From Panorpa germanica (taxonomy: Eukaryota; Arthropoda; Insecta; Mecoptera; Panorpidae), in contig OY783214.1 in NCBI GenBank assembly GCA_963678705.1, positions 10,106,001-10,170,000 of the forward strand: 64,000 nucleotides of DNA, written 5' to 3'. Each line of letters opens with the position of its first letter. Position 1 is the first letter of the stretch. Below the pieces are notes generated by a model that ran no database searches, had not been told where the DNA came from, and was given only the letters and a program-made list of their open reading frames with translations. Made by a program: the position numbers and the translations under genes. Positions 25,501 to 39,297 of this stretch are shown here, one piece after another.

Positions 25501-26008
25501 AAAGTTTATACATCATATTTCTTTTAGAATATTCAATAAATTCCATATAACGTAATTTCGTTATAATTAAATTTCCATATAACATAATTTCAAAACTTCT
25601 ATATAAGAGACCATGTAAAAGAAATCATGATACAGCGTATGAGTCAACAACAGTGACATTGTAGCAACTTTATGTCCACCCTACATAATATTTTATAAAT
25701 CGAATCACATTAATTTAATATAATAATTTAAATTATACACGTGGTTGATTTATTGTTAAATACGTAATTCAATTTAAAAATAATTTTCATTTAAAATAGA
25801 TCCATAGTTTTTACGCACAAGTTGAAATGATATGAAATTTGTATTCTATATGTAGGTAGGTTTTGAAAAGGAATTTACTCTTTTTTAGATTAAATATTAC
25901 TAAATTAATATATAGATAGTAATATGTAATATAATATAATGTAATAAATATAATATAGATATAGGCTGGAGTTTTACAATGATTACTTTTGATTATGATT
26001 ATAGTTGA
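22548..26008. other. non-coding stretch with an internal C-rich patch
   Basis: No coding gene is seen. A C-rich run at 22843-22865 is described in the findings. The block at about 23040-23450 has the look of a non-autonomous element (few stops, phrases such as AGTTTCAGAATTTTTCACC), but no copy or terminus was matched. Similar short units, CCATATAACGTAATTTC and CCATATAACATAATTTC, recur at about 25544-25592. Confidence 0.45.
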
Positions 26009-26269
26009 TATAATTTTGCTGGGTTTAGAAATGAGTACAAAATTAATATTATATCCGACGATAGATGTCAATGTGGTGAAGAAGGAACTTTAGATCATAT
26101 TATATTTGAATGCATAAATTATAGTTTAAAAAGATCAAAATTCAATGGTAAAATATTAGATGTGATTAAAACTTTTCCTGTTAATACTAAATTTTTGTTA
26201 AGTGATTCAAATTTATTCATGAATTATTTATATATTTGGAAATTTGTAAAATTGAATTATAAATTGTAA
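26009..26269 (+). pseudogene. non-LTR retrotransposon (LINE) C-terminal relic
   Basis: This 86-codon open stretch ends at TAA 26267-26269 and begins after an in-frame stop, with no ATG. It reads YNFAGFRNEYKINIISDDR, then CQCGEEGTLDHIIFECINY. The C-x-C-G-x8-H-x4-C arrangement is the zinc-knuckle-like C-terminal motif of LINE reverse-transcriptase/RNase H polyproteins (typical form CSCGEETxxHxLFECP). The reverse transcriptase and endonuclease domains are absent, so it is a 5'-truncated dead copy, as expected for LINE insertion. The clade is not assigned. Confidence 0.8.
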
Positions 26270-26970
26270 AACATGTATAAAAAATATTTGATGGTGGCTA
26301 TGACAATTAAACTAACACTTAACTAAAACGTTACATATATTTAAGATATTATTTGTGTTCTACAGAATATTTATATTGCTTTTAATACTGATACGGATGC
26401 GATTTACATGACTTTGATTATAGAAGATTGAAAATACATTTTAGAATTTATCTAACTTCATAGTTTTTATTTTTCTAATTAATTCTAACTTCACTTTTTT
26501 TAAATGTAAGTAAATACCTCTAACAATAGTTCTAAATCGATGAATATCACCTAAAAGTAAATAACATAGATTCATTATTTTCTATTCAAACTAAAGTAGC
26601 TTAATAAACAATTTTCTTAATTGGTAATAATGATACCGCTTCATTATCCGCTTCTCTCTATAGTTTCTACCATTATCTTCAAAGACAGAGCCTTCTATAC
26701 CTAATAGACAGTTGAAATGTGGTTTTCCCTGCTTTTAGCTGAAATTCACAACTCCAATTTCTTATTAAATCCAAGTAACAATGAATAGAGGCAGAACGAA
26801 TGTAGAGAACAGATTCTAATTTATTGTTCCCATTTATTCTAATTACTTGAGAATATACTCGTACTTCACATTGTCAATGTTACGTAATATATACTCGTAC
26901 AATAGTAATTGTGATTAACGCTGATAGAGAGGTGGTACACTTAGTTAAGAAACTATCAAATACAAAATAA
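26270..26970. other. non-coding stretch
   Basis: This is the A+T-rich continuation after the LINE relic. Two ATACTCGTAC motifs occur near 26858 and 26890. No gene is seen. Confidence 0.5.
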
Positions 26971-27208
26971 TTTATCAATTAAATAAAACTTTGTATCACT
27001 GCCTAATAAATGTGTGATGCAACCATAATTACACTCAGGATTATTAAACGCACGTTGTCTCGTAACGGGCGCGAATGTTTCTACAATCTATATATGTTAG
27101 TAGTTGATACGAACGATAACTAAAAGAAAAATTAACGTTGAAGTCAGGAGGCGAACCCAGGTCTCCAGCTTTGTACTTAGGTCTTTGTACATTGAGCTAC
27201 CTCTCGGT
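26971..27208 (-). repeat. dispersed repeat with tRNA-like head (SINE-like), copy 1
   Basis: TTTATCAATTAAATAAAACT and the following TAATAAATGTGTGA match the copy at 28451. On the minus strand, 27141-27207 reads GAGAGGTAGCTCAATG (A-box-like), then GACCTGGGTTCGCCTCC (B-box-like) 40 nt later. That is the internal promoter layout of a tRNA or tRNA-derived SINE. Paired acceptor stems are not convincing, so it is a SINE or tRNA relic rather than a working tRNA. Confidence 0.5.
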
Positions 27209-28450
27209 TGTTAACATTTCTGTGGCTATTATCAAGAATTATATGTTCCTGCTTATATTATAATAAGATGCGAGCACAGTGTTATTTAATTTCTACTAAT
27301 AAACAATCTGACGGATATAGGAAAAATGTTTATATTTACAAACTTATATTTCTGTTTATAATCACTTAATAATTTGTAAGAAAATGATTGAAATGTTTTT
27401 TTAACTCTCTTAAGTACTCTCATCAAAAATTCTTCTTTGTTTATGCATATAAAGTTAATATAAACAGTTCATAGATGTCTCTAATTGGATAAATAAAATT
27501 ATTTGTATAATGTAATTAAATATATTTATTTATTTAACGTAGTATCAATAAATTACAAGTTTACAATAATTTATTAGCTATTTCGTAATATATATAGCGT
27601 TTGTGAGAATGTATATGTTACAAATCCATTCAAAAATAAACATTATTAATAGAATGTATAAGTTATTTAATTATGATTACAAAAGTATTTCAATTTATTT
27701 AATGAATGAAACTAGGATCGATAAATAATTTAGGTTTTTTGAATATAGTGTGAATGGAGACAAATTTTAGAAGGACACATTCGTTGGATAAAGAGCAATG
27801 GCCTGTAACAATGACTTTATAAAAAATAAATCTTAACATGCAGACACTTTATTAAACTCAACACAAAAGTGTCGCAATAATTTGGTCACGTCACGTGTTT
27901 CATGCGAGAGAACGCACTTATTAATATTGTAATAGGTACGACAATAGTTCTTTCCGTGACTTAGAGGTGGCCCTGACATAAAATGTGCGTAATTAAATTA
28001 TTTAGGTTAATATTATCATAGATATGATTAGCTGTAGAGTGGCGGATAGTGGCACAAAAATCCTGAACATTTCATTCAACCAAATCGTTTCAAAATGTAA
28101 TTTTTCCGATAAGTTCGATTAATCCCGACGTTCAGCAGTAGGTGAAAATGAAATTTATTTTTCTGTCGCTGTCAGTGGCTCTTCTAATTGTATTCAACGT
28201 TGTCCAGATTTGGAACTAAATAAAGAAAACATAATAAAATAAATGTTATAATCTCATATATCAAATCTACAAATCTACAATCTATTTCTCTACAAATTTA
28301 TACCTTAGTTCATGAGTAAATGATCCTACGTATTTATATTAATATTGGCTAAACGAATTAAACATTATTATTTACAAAAATAATTATTCAATTCAATTAC
28401 AAATGCGATATCAACGATGTCATGTGTATTCTAAGTCTAAATTTATATTC
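27209..28450. other. non-coding stretch between two SINE-like copies
   Basis: No gene or element is recognised. It is A+T-rich. Confidence 0.5.
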
Positions 28451-28680
28451 TTTATCAATTAAATCAAACTTCATACCACTACCCAATAAATGTGTGAAAC
28501 GTTGCATTGTAACGGGACGGAGATTTATTTTTATCTCTGATTGTCATCGAATATAACATGAACTATTATACTAGAATAGCCCGAATATACTAGAATCAGG
28601 TCTAATTTATGTTTAAATTATTTCAAATTAGGAAACACGATGAATAAGTTTTAATGTTGAAATCAGCTCTGCAATAAACT
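28451..28680 (-). repeat. dispersed repeat, SINE-like copy 2 (degraded)
   Basis: It starts with TTTATCAATTAAATCAAACT, then CAATAAATGTGTGA and GTAACGGGACGG (GTAACGGGCGCG in copy 1). It later has GTTGAAATCAGCTCTGC against GTTGAAGTCAGGAGGCG. The tRNA-like head is lost or decayed. Confidence 0.5.
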
Positions 28681-29263
28681 TTACAATTTAATGGAAAAAC
28701 ATCTCAAACACATTAGCAGTATCAGAAAGAGAACGGCATATAATAAATCATTATTTAAAAGCATTATGCATAATAGAAATTATAATTTAGAGTATGAAAT
28801 ATATATCTCAAAGAAAGTTCTAATTTCTGTATTAAAATTAAAATCACCAGTTAAATGTTTCATTTCATGACTTTCATTTACATTTATTTAATTAATATTA
28901 CTTAAAACCTTTTTGAAAATAATTTAATTCTCATAAACAGATACAAATCAAGGCTTCAACTTTATAAAGCATTTCATTTTAAATTAAAACGGAAACTCTT
29001 CAATAAAGGGCCCCGAATTCTGCGAGTTGTGAGTACTGGTGTATGTACGTATCATACCAGGGATAACGAATTTGTAGCACACGTACTAGAGTTAACAGAA
29101 TCATGAAAATTGATTTTATAATATTAGCTGATAAACTCAATTTTGAGATCTTCGAGTGGTTGAATGATACGAAAATGCTGTCAAGTGAATGGCGGTAATC
29201 ATTACGCTATTTTGAACAGAAAACAATATCTCCACAATTTGTGTCTGTCTCACATAGAAAGGT
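28681..29263. other. non-coding stretch
   Basis: No gene is seen. Confidence 0.5.
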
Positions 29264-29470
29264 TTACCATCTCTGTATTACATTGTACATGTACCAATAC
29301 TCATCATGGAGTAAACGAGAAGGGTTGTCGTAATAGCTGGTTACCCATGTTGTGAGCATCGTCGTTTGTTGGCGTTGTCGGCGCTCTGGGCAAGAGTTAG
29401 GCGGCTCTGGCATCGGCATACAAATGAGCACCAATGAAACGAAGATAACAAAGTAGACGAGGATTATTAG
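29264..29470 (-). other. unidentified open frame with a hydrophobic N-terminal segment and a donor-like end
   Basis: This minus-strand frame of about 68 codons reads LIILVYFVIFVSLVLICMP, then PEPPNSCPERRQRQQTTM, then a Tyr/Trp-rich tail (YYDNPSRLLHDEYWYMYN). The hydrophobic stretch could be a signal anchor or membrane segment. The codons preceding it are a stop and a GTG, so if translated it needs an upstream exon or an internal ATG. ATG|GTAAAC at the lower end is a good splice donor, and GATGCCAG inside it is a possible acceptor. The base composition is richer in G+C than the surroundings. No family is recognised. Confidence 0.3.
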
Positions 29471-29473
29471 CAC

Positions 29474-32400
29474 AAAACATTATCGTTTCTCACTCTTATT
29501 TGATTTTCTTAAATAGATACTTTAGGCGTCTTTTGTTATTTGCAAATAAGGTACACTTAGTTCGCTAACTATCCGTTGAAGGCGTTCTACACAGTTGCAG
29601 ATTTATAGTGAGTATTTTCTGTACGTTATATTTTCGAGAAATTAGGAAATATTGTCGTTTCCTGAATATAACGAGAGAGACATTATGAGCATAAATTTGT
29701 TCTAAGCACTTTGTTTCATTTCATGCTTGTTTTAATTTTACGATAAACTTAACGAATCAAATTGCTTATAATTCTCTTACTTATATGCACATATTTTGTA
29801 ATTTACTTCCGACTACCTACTAACTTACAATTACATATATTTAAGGTATATTCAACCTAATTTTTTATCTTCTTTATAATATATTTTATTCGTAATTATG
29901 AATTAGCTTGGAGCTCGATAGCAAGCTTGAAACTTACAAAGTAAGACAGTTATCTACCAGTGAATAGAGTTATATTATATAACAAATATTACGTTAAATA
30001 ATACATAATTTAATACATAATACGTTAAATAATGCATTTTTGACAAAATTAGACTACTTAATATTATGTGGCGAACTTAAGTAGTCTATTGTTAAAGAGC
30101 GTTGGATATAAATTACAAAATAGGGGCCCCTATGTTAAACTAAATTGGGTACTTTAAACAAAACTAGGCTAATTAAATTCACCTGAAGGTACCGAACCTA
30201 TTTTGCAACCTTTTTAACATAGAACCAGTTTTGTAATGTATGAGACACGAGATGAGTGTTTAGTTACTTTTATTATACTTGAAACGTATCTGAAACTGAA
30301 TCTAGATACAAAATGTTACAATAGAGAGTAGAACCATAGTTTCTGCTGCGTGAAAAAGCGTATTGAGATCAAAGATAAATGAGAATTTAAAGAAACTAAT
30401 GTCATTTTCTGTATAATGTTGTTTTAATACTTCTAGCCACTAACTTTAATGTTGTCTTAAGTAGTTCATTTTATCACCCACAATAAAATTTGTGTCAGAA
30501 AACTTTTATATATAATCTATTTTGTCTCCAATCTACAAGCTAAATACATACATAACATTATACAAACATATGATACGTAAACAAAGATGCATTTGGGTAG
30601 GTCGTTATCAGTAGCAGGGGTTCTTAAACATACAACAGAACAGATTAGCTTGCAGTGTAATGTATGGTACAGACTGATGCAACATAAACATGCATCTTAT
30701 GACATCTTATATTTATATATTTTCATTCATAAGTTGACATTATTTAGACATAAGTGTACAAAATATGTTGTACTTTTAACGTACAGACTAGTGCGACATA
30801 AAAAGCTCTAAGAACACTTTTACTTAATTCTAGGTAGTATTCTTATGAAATCAATCCTAAGTTGTAACATGTAAAGAAATTACGGTTTTGAATGTGATCT
30901 CGAACAGAAGGGTCGAGTACATATTCAGTCTCCAGTATAATCTCATTGTGCGTTGACGTTTTTTTAAATTGTGTTTAGTAAATAAATAAAAATAATTGAT
31001 AATGGTGTTTAAATAGACAAATGAAATAGTCCTGAATAATAGACCCTTGTCAAACTGTGTTTGTATTTGATGTTCGTGTTTAATAAGTGTACTATTTTTA
31101 TTTACATGAAAAGTTGTTCCTTTTAGTATCCAGATATTGATTTAGGTATACAGCGAATTAGATACGTTTCTTATGATATTTAACGTACATAACATTAACG
31201 TACATAACGTAAATATACATTAAAACATCATTACTTCATCACATGAAGGATACAAAATCAAAACCTAAGACAAGTTTTGTTAATGTAAAAATTTGTGATA
31301 AAATTTGGCATTTATGATATCGTTGGTGAGTTATAAGAACGAAATCTTCCCACAGTTTGAGAATCATTTTAATCCAGATGCAACTAAGTATATTTTCATT
31401 AAAAATATAATAAAACTAAGTATCAGCCATATCATATGAACAAACAAATAAACCCTTTTATAATAATTTAGATTTAATTTTAGACACATGTCTAATTTTA
31501 AATTACGTTAAAAGATAAAAAAAAAACAGAATATTTTTAAATTTAATTAAAATGTAGGTTTGTTAGAAAATAGAAACAAAAAAACACTCAATGATGGTTC
31601 CTGTTTACAAAACATATGGAATTCAAATTTAATGACAAGTTTTAATTTCCCTTAGTATTTTTAAAACTAAACTTTTCCCCTTTAAATTTATTTCAACTGT
31701 TATAGATATTTATTTTTATCTCAGTACGCCCACAAATTTTCAGTATTATTAACGCGTTGACAGTAGAGCGCTCTATCGTTGTTAAGAAGTACTAAATATA
31801 GAATATATATAATTTATATCTAAACGTATCTGCTACATAAATATTACATTTGTGTTTACAGTGTTGTATAAATTATATTCATTTGAAATGAACTACAATA
31901 AAATTAATTAAAAAATTGATTAGATATGCCTAGTCGCCCACATATCGCTGTCTAAATTGAAAAGAAATCTTTCACAAATACAAAGTATAAATTTAAATTA
32001 TTTTAATATAAATTCCTCGAGATAATTCGGAGCTTTCAATTTCTCCGAATAGAATAGATGTGAATAGATCGTTAATATATATGCACAATGTATGTTTAGA
32101 AACAAGCTCTCTCGCTGGCATTGACCTTAAAGGTTGTTTCTGAACAAAATAATGAGTTTTATATCTTTACAATGTACTTTTATAGGTTATAACAGTCATT
32201 CCAAACCTGTGGGCTGTAATGCATAACTTTCCAAAACCACCTTGTAAAAACTCGTCTTTACCCAAAACCTCCTATCGCATCTCATCATAACCTTAAAGTG
32301 CTAATTTTATTAATTCCACATAACTAAGCCGTTGTGCCATTATGGTTTTCAATTAAACAATTTAAATTATAATAGTGTTAAGCTGTTATACTTAAGAACC

Positions 32401-35400
32401 CCGCTTACTTAGACAAGTGGTCATCCAAAACAAGAGCTTAATTATAAACGGGAACGGAGAAATTTTAACTAAAACCTAAAATAATCTATATAAATACGTC
32501 CACAATGTTTTGGTAACAGTACGAGTATATGCGTAATAATTTGAAAGGTACCATTGTGTACGAGTTCTATTATCTTTCACGCTAAATAGCTAAGGGTTGT
32601 TAAATTTATTACCCCACATTAGTGTTCACAAAATCCTTTTAAACTCTTTCATAATTAATACTTATTATGACTATAAATTATTTTAGAAGTGTATTGTGTA
32701 ATTAAAATCTTAAGGTAATGACTTTTATTGCGAGAAAAGTTGAGGTTGAGATATATTTAAGGAAGAGAATAAAGCTGTGTAGAAACATTGTACTTAAGTA
32801 CATTTAAAAGCCATTAGAATTATGATTTTAAGTAGTTTATTAAGAATTGGCCGGATGCGAGTATAAACTACGTGTGAAATTCTCTGGATTTTACTATTTA
32901 TAATTATTCAAAGATTTTAGTATATTTTACAAATTAGAGTTATGCTTTGTTGCCAGAGGTAGCTTGTAAACGTTTCCACAGTGTTCATGACGGTGCTATA
33001 GAACTATCTGTTCCTTCAAAAATAACTACGCTCTTTCTCTCATTAGTTTTTAAAATGGACAAACCTTACGCAAGTCACAATTTGATGAAGCGCACAGCTC
33101 AAATTAAGAAGTCATAATTCAAAGGCTGTTCAGGTATACTTTCACCGAGAACCAATATCTACGCGTGCATAGTACTATATCGGTCTTACAAGTGTCCACA
33201 TCTAATGTAAAAGTGTAGATTCAATGTATACTTTATATTATGCCACGTAGTAATGTTTACTATGTATTTCTCGAAATGCATGCGCTAGAATACAGAAACT
33301 AAAAAATTCGAAACTGCGAGGTTTTAGTATAGGATGTTTCTATGAAAACCATTTGATTAACTTCAATTTTTAATTAAAATGAAACATATTTATTTCCAGT
33401 TATCAGATTATAATTATAAATCAGATTAATTTCGAAGATTAGAACAGAGGCTGGAGATTAATTACAACAAAGCCTATTACGTTCTGGTCGACTGGTGATG
33501 AACATGACAAGTAACAAGTCTTACTAGAATAGTATGCTATTCTGTATCTACGTTACAGGTTTCATATTACATGTTCCTATTTTGCGTTTAGTTACTCTCC
33601 AGTGATCTTTTACTCATTACTTTGGTCACGCACGCCTGTAATAGAGGTAAATGGTCAATATAATAGACTTTATTACATTCTGAAACAAGTATGTAGTGTT
33701 TCTTAAACAATTATTAAGTGTAATAATATGATTATTACGAAAATTTTCAAAGAAAAACGGTTATTTAGTAATGATAGAAATTCCTAACTTAAGAGAGTGT
33801 CAAAGACTATCTAGTGTAAAATAAAGGGTCGGCGCGCTCCCTTTTGGGTATTACCCCAACATATATGCAGAAAATAAATCCATCGCATTTCTTTTTCAAT
33901 GTCATATAATTCCATGTGTTACATAATTGCAGATTCTTTTCCGTGCGGTTTTATTGACAATTATGTCTTAAATTAAAAATTGATATTAAAATTGATAATG
34001 TTTTTATTCTAGTCTACAAAGGATTTGGGCCTGTTTCCGCTCAGCAGTCGGTAAAAAGATATAATAACAATACTCTGATGTCTCTTAGAATTTTATTAGT
34101 TTAGTAGAGTTTATATGAATTAGTCGCATTAGTTTGGACGATAAAAGTTCAATAAATTTAGTAAACTCATGTTTGAAAAATGTCAACTTATGAATGATAA
34201 TAAATGAAGGTTGGAGTCGTACTATTTAGATTTAGATTAGCACTATATGGATTTATGTAGCAACTTGTTTAACGTCAGCCAAAAGGGATCTTTGGATAAA
34301 CTTATGTAGTCCAATGTGTCATAGGCACTTGGAAAATCGTCCGATGAAAAGGAAGAAAATAGGGAATTAAGGCACTTCTTCTGAATTACTTTTGAGATCG
34401 TTTAGTATTTCTAGACGATAAATTATGAAACTTATGAGTTTGTCTCAGATGAAATTTAATTTCATCCAGGTGCAGTTTATTAAACAGATGATCCAAAATG
34501 TAACAGATCCACTTTACCTCTCGTTTCTGAAGATCTTGCTCAGATGTACGCTGTTATTATTACAACAGTATAAAATATCTCATCTACATATTCTAAAATT
34601 TGGTTTAAAAATTGTTTTCTTTGAAACAAGAGGTATAACATTAAAAAAGAAATGTATATTCTTGATCTTTGACTCCATGGTTGTAAGTAATAAATATTAA
34701 AAAATGAAAACACAAGGTTTCCTTAAAGGCAACCCCTTTATAAGTGTCAAGTGATAAACTAGGGAAGGATTGTGAAAGGAGAGAAGGTTGTGATATGAAA
34801 AACAAGCAGCGTTAAGCGAAAAACATCTTCATCTTAGTATTTTGTAATTATTTGGCTTCTTGGAGGGCAAAACGGAAATAAATACTGAGTTTTATATCAG
34901 GGATGATCAACCTTTCGTTTGTGTGATGATATCTATACATACATATACGTTACAAATGCTTATTTGATGGTGAAAAAAGGTTGTGTACTACTTTTCCTTT
35001 GACTAGACGGAGAGGGACATATCTTGAGGGTAGTAAGAGGGTATGTGACGTCACTATATTATATATAATATCAAATTACTGTTCACCTGAATGGATAAGA
35101 GCGATGACATTACATAAACTTGTCATACGCAGGGATGGAGCGAAGCCTTTACTCAAGTATATAATATAAAATTATAATTTACCAAGAAGACATGGCGTCA
35201 GTGGTGGAAACATTCTTGCTGAAAAATTATTAGTAGGGGTAATTTATTCAGGGAAAGTTCAACTTAAACGGCCCGTACTTTATCATTATTTAATTAACTT
35301 AGTAACTACGTTCAAATTAAGATCATTCTGAAACTTTTAAATTAAATTTACAAAAAATTCATTGCGGAAATAAATTATATTCACAAGCTGTGCTGCGATG

Positions 35401-36689
35401 AAGAAGACGTAGGCTTGAAAGTAAAATTTTATATCTTTATTATATTTATCATATACGAGATTAGTGCAAAGCCACCTACTGTTTTAGTTTTAATACTATA
35501 TTTCAGTTGCAAAATTAGTACAGTATTGCCAATATGCAAAACCGTTCACGCATACGTTAATTTTTAATTTTAGTCTTATATTTTAATTTTATAAGTATGC
35601 ATACTACAAACTTTGTGAAACCTAAAATATAGAGATATGTTCTTTTTACCGTACGAGATTATTAGCCTCAATCTGTCAACGTAAAAGTATATTTCGACTT
35701 GTAAAAATTTAGAAATAACATTAATTATATGAGCTATACTAATTTATATTAAGTTAAGATAATAATTAATGGAAAATAGAGTATATTACTGATGGACGAT
35801 ACGCTATAAGACTATTTCAAATTAAAACTTAAAATTGGGTTAAAACATTAACAGTAAAACTTGAAATTAAAACATTAGGTCGGAGTGTAACCCATAAGTT
35901 ATGTTTATATTCTTTATTGCGAAAGAAATAAATAAGAAATTATATTGCTGCATTCTCTGACTACACACGCGAGGTGGTAACGAAGCCCTTATAATTATAA
36001 CTTACAGTTTACAATGTATCGATATATAATATGCAATATTACGAGCATGCATTACGAGCATATTTTATACATATTATGTTATATATATTTATAAGATATA
36101 CCTATACTATATATCTTTATACAAGTATTAAATTCCTTAGTCGTCAGTAAGCGGTTGCCTTTTCTCGAACAAAACCATAAATACCATATATCTAGATAAA
36201 CCCTTACTTGTCTTATCATAGCTATATTTTACACGACACCCTTATTGCTGTCTACATCCCCTTCTATCCCCTCTACTCTCTACACATCTAGTTTGTTTAG
36301 AGTTGCTGCGATTTGATTCTCAAGAGTATTTTTGAAGGAAATGTAACTAAGAAACCGTACTTATCTTTACTCGTATAGAAACGAATTCTATTTTATATTA
36401 TTTTATCAGATTTCCTGCTTTTTGTAAGCTATAACTCAATATAAACCCTGACTTGCTCGAATTCATCTTCGTTAGTTTGTTTTACTTAATATTATGTATT
36501 TTACTGTTTTAGATTATATTTTTTATGATCTACGCAACTTTAGATAAGAATGTCAGCCATTTTTAATTAAGATTTAGATTCCCAGATATCAGTTTAAGGT
36601 TATGTACTAAATTGAGATAATACTTTTTTGTAATGCAAACTCAGTAAACCAATAACAATTTTTTAAAATCGGGGCAAAAACAGTTTTGT
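29474..36689. other. long non-coding stretch
   Basis: About 7 kb of A+T-rich DNA holds only short frames without recognisable motifs, for example a 91-codon frame at 34425-34700 that is Lys/Leu/Ile-rich and looks random. No element termini are recognised. Confidence 0.5.
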
Positions 36690-37130
36690 TTTCAAAAAAC
36701 AATACAAAAAATTTGTTGTATTTTGAAACAGTTTTGTTTTCCGAAAACAGACTTTTCACATTGTACAGACTGGTTTTGTTTCTAGTGTTTTTCAGTGTGT
36801 TCCATAAAAATTTAGTATCCCAAAAAATATTGCGTGGCGATACATTTCTGTTAAATTGCTCGTTTTATCTTTTGTTCACTGCATTCTGTACTTATTTATA
36901 ACTGCTCTTGAAAATAGTTGCTAGCCAAATGATAAACAACAACTGAGAAGCGCAAATGTTTACAAAATCAAAAGTACGTGTTCAAACCATGCAGACTAAG
37001 AAACAACAACAAATTGTTGACTCCATATTGTTTTGTTTACTAAAACATGTTTTTAAAGACAAAAATGTTTTAAGAACTGTTCAGTTTTTACAAAACATTA
37101 GTGTTTTTGTTCGTGTTTTATTGTTTTGTC
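36690..37130 (+). repeat. GTTTTGTT-rich low-complexity region
   Basis: AACAGTTTTGTTTTC recurs at about 36682 and 36729. Further GTTTTGTTT, GTTTTTGTTC and TTTATTGTTTTG runs lie at 37030-37130. It is probably a decayed repeat. No coding content is believed. Confidence 0.4.
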
Positions 37131-38940
37131 TCTCTGGTGTAAAACCGGCATCACGGTATTTATTAATGTCAGTTACGTCCGTAGAAAAAGTTCAACACTC
37201 CTTTTGACTGTCAACATTTGCATTTTTAACGTACTGACCATACACCAATGTTGAGACGGATGTTTTGTGATATAACAATGGTAATTAGCAAAAACTAAAT
37301 TAGAAATAATTAACAAAATTGAATATGTAAATCAGAGCAATTGTAGATTTTTTGTGGATTTTCAAAAAACTCAATTAAACATAAGGCACCGCTCCATGCA
37401 TGTATTGTATTTATTTTTATTACACAGATGTATCTCAATTTAGAAATATACCCAATCCTATTTGAAACCTTCACAAACACATGGCTCAAACTGTGTATCA
37501 TATCAAATACATAACATTGTCAAAAGCAGATCCAAAACATCAAAAACAGAAACATATTCCGCGCAGATTCGTTTCTATGACAGTATCACATTTCCTATAC
37601 ATACTAAATTTAAATATACAAAACTCCCGCCAACGAGGTGTTGAAAATAATACATTTTCTTACCATCTGTAAATAATGGCTGTAATAAATAATCACAAAT
37701 GACTTTTTTTAAACTTTAAGTACAATAAAACCATGTCCGCGTTACACTAAATTATCTTTTTCCCCTTTATTCTTTCTTTTTCTATTGTTTCTTTTATCAT
37801 TCCCATATAATATTAAACAATTTGGATGTAAAAAACCGTAACAGACATTTTAGTAGCTTATAAATCTATTAACAGAGGGTTGAAGATGAGAGAACATTGG
37901 ACGAAGAGAACCCATAACGGAATGCAGAGCTTAACGTTTCATTTAGATTAACTAAGCGAAGCTTAAAGCTCAGTGTATGATTACAGGGTAATATCTCATC
38001 AAGTTCATTTAACATTAATAATAGATGAACGGTGTATTTCAATCTTGATGATATCCGCTATACCGTGGGCTGTAGGAATCAAGCTAAATCGTTCCGTATA
38101 ATGGTGAATTGAAGGACGAACAAATTCTCTCACAGTTATAAAGTACTGAGAAGATTGCTTTATGCGCGCTTGATTCTTCAAGAGTTTTTCTTGTGTCTTC
38201 TTAGCTGCTTTAGCGGAACGATAAAATACAATGAGAAATTAAAGACGCTGCTTTCATACTTATGCTATGTATTGAAACAATGTCTTCATTGTAATGAGGT
38301 TAATTTAGTTGTAGTAGTACTAGTTTCTTTCCGTATTTGTATACTGAAGTTGTAATATTGTAGATATTTTGCCGAGATTTTTTTGTCCTCCTATGCAGAA
38401 GCTCGATACGTATTGTAAATAAGATTTATTATAATCAAAATCAAATTCGGTTAAACGCCCCATCTAAATTTGACTCTGTTTTCTCCCGTAAATCCAAACA
38501 TGATATAAACAGTACTTAAGCTCCCTTCTTGTGTTCGACTGCTCTGATTTACTGTCTTGTTTTTGTCCGGTCATCAGTCTATAGTTCGACAACCCATCAA
38601 CATTCTTGGGCCCCTAACAATTCAAAGCGAATCAAGTGGAACAATATGATCCCGGATCATTCAACCGACGTACTAAAAAAAAAAGAAGAAGCTATTACTA
38701 TCATAACTACAGTCAGTTTCACTTTATTTTTATGATAATTGAATCGGTAATAATAATAACTATATATTGAATGTAAAGTTGTACTAATTTTATGAATTAT
38801 ATTTATGTTTGCGTCACGGTGGTTTATCAGATAACTTTATCTAATAGATAGATTTATTTAGAGAACATCCTTTAGACCTATTGGCATTGGCTTTACTGAA
38901 TAAAACCTGGAATTGAACAGCTCTAAAGTAACAACAATCA
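37131..38940. other. non-coding stretch
   Basis: No gene or recognisable repeat is seen. Confidence 0.5.
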
Positions 38941-39163
38941 CATAACACATTACTCAATAAGTTCGCAGTATGACATATAGATGGCGCCACTATTGGCACA
39001 TCCATATGAGTTTTAGATAGTACCAACTTGTAACCGATATATGCCAAAATTTCATGACATTTCGACCCTTAGTTTATAAATTGTAGTGGTTTCAGTGACG
39101 CTACTTTTAAAATTTTCAAAACAATGGAAAAATATAAATTTCGTGTGTTGATAAAGCATTGCT
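38941..39163 (+). mobile_element. mariner transposon 5' relic
   Basis: It starts CACATTACTCAATAAGTTCG, has ATGGCGCCAC soon after, and then ATG GAA AAA at 39124 reading MEKYKFRVLIKHCF. Both the leader (CATTACTCAATAAGT, GATGGCGCCAC) and the peptide are typical of the 5' end of insect mariner elements, whose transposase begins MEK-x-EFRVLIKH. After HCF the similarity is lost and the frame stops at 39222. It is a truncated, dead copy from a different mariner lineage than the one at 47038. Confidence 0.7.
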
Positions 39164-39297
39164 TTCATTCATTTCAACTTTTAGTAATTGCAAGTTTTAC
39201 AGATGTTTGTATAAAAAATTAGGAAACTCTGATATATGACAACATTTTAATTAAATAATATTGATAGTTCAGTTAACAAAAAGTTACATTTACGAGG

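Noticed and set aside
34425-34700. 91-codon plus-strand frame
   Set aside because: The Leu/Ile/Lys-rich string has no motif in A+T-rich DNA and is most likely random.
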